Positions 4,727-6,339 of a DNA stretch of 6,339 nucleotides are shown here, piece after piece. The notes under the pieces were generated by a model, which was not told the origin of the DNA, searched no databases, and saw only the letters and a program-made list of their open reading frames with translations. Within the stretch, counting starts at the first letter, position 1. Every line of letters begins with the position of its first letter. The translations under genes were made by a program, and so were the position numbers. The stretch comes from Thermoflexia bacterium (GTDB taxonomy: Bacteria; Chloroflexota; Anaerolineae; B4-G1; SLSP01): positions 1-6,339 of the forward strand of contig JAUWHU010000115.1 in NCBI GenBank assembly GCA_030605705.1. Direction: 5' to 3'.

Positions 4727-6160
4727 ATGGCACTCTGGGATGTTTACTACACAGTCACCAGCATTGAGGATGTCGCTCAACTACTGAGAGAACACGCCGG
4801 CGAGGCCCGGATCATCGCCGGAGGCACGGACCTGATCGTCGAGATACAACATGGTGCGCGCACCCCTTCCGCCCTGATTGATGTGACCCGCGTCAGGGGG
4901 CTGGACGACATCCGATTGGGCGAGGATGGCCTGTTGCACCTCGGCCCGATGGTCACGCACGCCCAGGCCGCGGCTTCTCCTTTGCTCCAGGAGCGCGCGC
5001 TGCCCCTGGCTCAAGCCTGTTGGGGCGTGGGCGCGCCCGCCATTCGCAATCGAGGGACCATCGCCGGGAACTTAGTGACGGCTTCTCCGGCGAATGACAC
5101 CATCACCGCGCTGCGCGCCTTAGCTGCGCGCCTCACGCTGCGCAGCACGCGCGGAGAGCGCACCATCTCCCTGGCCGATTTCTACACCGGCGTGCATCGC
5201 ACGGTGCTGGAACCCGACGAATTGCTGGTGGATATCGCGTTCGCGCCGCTGACCGGCCACTGGCAGGGCATCTATTTGAAATTGGGCCTCCGCCGCGTGT
5301 TGACCATTGCCGTGACCAACGTCGCCATCGTTTTGCGGATGGAGCGGGAGCGGGTGGCCGCAGCGCGCATCGCTTTAGGCAGCGTTGCCCCGACCATCAT
5401 CCGCGCGCCGGAGGCAGAAGCGGCCCTCATCGGTAATCCCCTCACCGAGGAAAGTATTGCGGAAGCGGCCCGGCTGGCCGCCGAGGCAGCCCGTCCCATT
5501 GACGATGTGCGCGGCTCCGCCTGGTTCCGCAACGAGGAGGTCGCGGCCCTGACGCGCCGGGGATTGCAGAGCTTGCGCGACGGCGACGCGCGGTTGGGAC
5601 TGCCTCAACCGGAAGAGATGGTACACCTGTGGGGCAAGTCCCATCACCGGCCGCGCCTTTCCGGTCCCACCATCGCCCATCACGCCGCCGGCGACGAACC
5701 CATCCAGTGTACCGTCAACGGCGAGAACGTCGTTGTCCACGGAGCCAACGGCAAAACGCTGCTCCAGATGCTGCGAGATGACCTGGGCCTGCTGGGTGCC
5801 AAGCCCGGCTGCGAGGAGGGCGAGTGCGGCGCGTGTACCGTCTGGCTCGATGGCGTTGCCGTCCTGTCGTGCCTCACGCCGGCTCCGCGCGCTCACTGCG
5901 CCAGTATCGTCACCATCGAGGGCCTCTCCGGCGACGAGGGGCTACATCCCGTGCAACAAGCATTTATTGACGAAGATGCCATCCAATGCGGTTACTGCAC
6001 GCCCGGCTTCGTGATGAGCGCGGCTAACCTGCTGGAAGAACGGCCCCATCCCACCCGCGAGCAGATCGTCACGGCGTTGAGCGGCAACCTCTGCCGCTGT
6101 ACCGGCTACTACAAAATCATCCGCGCGGTAGAAAAAGCCGCCTCAGGACTACCCGACTAA
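4727..6160 (+). CDS. Fused FAD-binding plus [2Fe-2S] subunit of a molybdenum hydroxylase (xanthine/CO dehydrogenase family)
   Basis: The 477-residue protein joins two electron-transfer modules. Residues 1-175 form the FAD-binding domain (PF00941), with IIAGGTDLIVE (29-39) and RNRGTIAGNLVTASPANDT (107-125). Residues 182-284 match the CO_deh_flav_C domain. After a linker (about 285-325) comes the ferredoxin-like domain with C362, C367, C370 and C382. The helical [2Fe-2S] domain then has C421, C424, C456 and C458 in CGYC and CRC. All eight cluster ligands are present. Such modules pass electrons from a molybdopterin subunit to FAD and an acceptor. Here the order is FAD then FeS, opposite to xanthine dehydrogenase, where FeS comes first; in CO dehydrogenase the two are separate CoxM and CoxS chains. 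The Mo subunit is absent and may start past the right edge. Substrate unknown. No Tat signal, so cytoplasmic. Confidence 0.9.
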   Translation: MALWDVYYTVTSIEDVAQLLREHAGEARIIAGGTDLIVEIQHGARTPSALIDVTRVRGLDDIRLGEDGLLHLGPMVTHAQAAASPLLQERALPLAQACWGVGAPAIRNRGTIAGNLVTASPANDTITALRALAARLTLRSTRGERTISLADFYTGVHRTVLEPDELLVDIAFAPLTGHWQGIYLKLGLRRVLTIAVTNVAIVLRMERERVAAARIALGSVAPTIIRAPEAEAALIGNPLTEESIAEAARLAAEAARPIDDVRGSAWFRNEEVAALTRRGLQSLRDGDARLGLPQPEEMVHLWGKSHHRPRLSGPTIAHHAAGDEPIQCTVNGENVVVHGANGKTLLQMLRDDLGLLGAKPGCEEGECGACTVWLDGVAVLSCLTPAPRAHCASIVTIEGLSGDEGLHPVQQAFIDEDAIQCGYCTPGFVMSAANLLEERPHPTREQIVTALSGNLCRCTGYYKIIRAVEKAASGLPD

Positions 6161-6174
6161 AGGCTATCAAACTA
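6154..6174 (+). repeat. 21-nt direct repeat, left copy
   Basis: CGACTAAAGGCTA-T-CAAACTA spans the stop codon of the FAD/[2Fe-2S] gene (6158-6160). It recurs at 6317-6337 with one difference (T to C). ACTAAAGGC appears a third time at 6171-6179. The two copies bracket the palindromic segment and may be a target duplication. Confidence 0.65.
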
Positions 6175-6218
6175 AAGGCACTATGGCAGAAGTAACATCT
6201 CTCTTCCCAAACGCTCTA

Positions 6219-6284
6219 AGCCCCCGTCCCCGGGGGCGAGTTGACGAGAAAACTTGCCCTGGGGACGCCCCCGAGACGGGGGCT
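6219..6284. repeat. GC-rich palindromic element
   Basis: AGCCCCCGTCCCCGGGGGCG (6219-6238) and CGCCCCCGAGACGGGGGCT (6266-6284) are inverted copies that differ by a one-base indel and one substitution. Inside, GGGCGAGTT and AACTTGCCC pair around the loop GACGAGAA. GTCCCC and GGGGAC give an alternative longer helix. Each outer arm can also fold on itself (CCCCCG/CGGGGG). There is no T-tract, so it does not look like an intrinsic terminator. It resembles a REP-like or small palindromic mobile unit. Confidence 0.6.
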
Positions 6285-6316
6285 GGGAGCAGTGTAAGTG
6301 CGGCTTTTGCCCTTAG

Positions 6317-6337
6317 CGACTAAAGGCTACCAAACTA
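6317..6337 (+). repeat. 21-nt direct repeat, right copy
   Basis: CGACTAAAGGCTA-C-CAAACTA repeats the sequence at 6154-6174 and runs into an ATG at 6337-6339, the last bases of the window. AAAGG lies 10 nt before that ATG. If the ATG starts the next gene, the original spacing from the FAD/[2Fe-2S] stop was about 16 nt before the segment was inserted. Three bases are too few to annotate a gene. Confidence 0.6.
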
Positions 6338-6339
6338 TG

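Noticed and set aside
5375..5896. 173-residue minus-strand open frame within the FAD/[2Fe-2S] gene
   Set aside because: It is a shadow of a strongly conserved gene and has no motif of its own.
6183..6323. 46-residue open frame (MAEVTSLFPNALSPRP...) between the two 21-nt repeats
   Set aside because: Most of it is encoded by the GC-rich palindrome and it ends within the direct repeat. It does not resemble the start of a molybdopterin subunit and is more likely an accidental frame in a repeat.

Overview
This window looks like a chromosomal segment from an uncultured or environmental bacterium. A member of the Chloroflexota (Anaerolineae-like) is my best guess, based on protein style, TTGACT/TATCCT-type promoters, and GC-rich genes separated by AT-rich intergenic spacers full of dispersed repeats. 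That assignment is inference; nothing in the window fixes the taxon. I see no phage, plasmid or CRISPR locus.

Layout. (1) Positions 1-1838, minus strand: a tight operon of a metallo-beta-lactamase-fold hydrolase, then a XerC/XerD-type tyrosine recombinase, then the first 18 codons of an unidentified gene that runs off the left edge. A sigma70-like promoter at 1929-1957 drives it. (2) About 1989-2235, minus strand: a gene-free stretch holding a strong candidate 6S RNA (SsrS). It is a long rod with a central bubble, a small hairpin on the 3' side of the bubble, its own promoter upstream and an intrinsic terminator downstream. (3) 2308-2668: a 361-bp MITE-like repeat with inverted ends, lying just before the next gene. 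(4) 2688-3638, plus strand: a membrane-anchored family 2 (DPM1/GtrB-like) polyprenyl-phosphate glycosyltransferase. (5) 3642-4336: a DUF6922-like small protein followed by only the C-terminal half of an AbiEii-type nucleotidyltransferase toxin, that is, a decayed toxin-antitoxin-like module. (6) 4338-4611: two nested copies of the same repeat family as in (3), then a degenerate TTTGCCA/TTTGTCATT tandem repeat up to 4711. (7) 4727-6160: one polypeptide carrying the FAD domain followed by the [2Fe-2S] domain of a xanthine dehydrogenase/CO dehydrogenase-type molybdenum hydroxylase, in the opposite order to classical xanthine dehydrogenase. (8) 6154-6339: a palindromic GC-rich insertion between two 21-nt direct repeats. 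It separates that gene from an ATG at the very right edge, which may begin the next gene, perhaps the molybdopterin subunit.

How they work together. The window joins several unrelated units rather than one system. The MBL-recombinase operon and the 6S RNA are co-oriented, but each has its own promoter. The glycosyltransferase probably makes a lipid-linked sugar for cell-envelope glycosylation. The FAD/[2Fe-2S] protein would need a separate large Mo subunit, expected just past the right edge. The most noteworthy items are the 6S RNA candidate, the modular repeat family that abuts gene starts, the truncated AbiEii gene, and the reversed-order FAD-FeS fusion.
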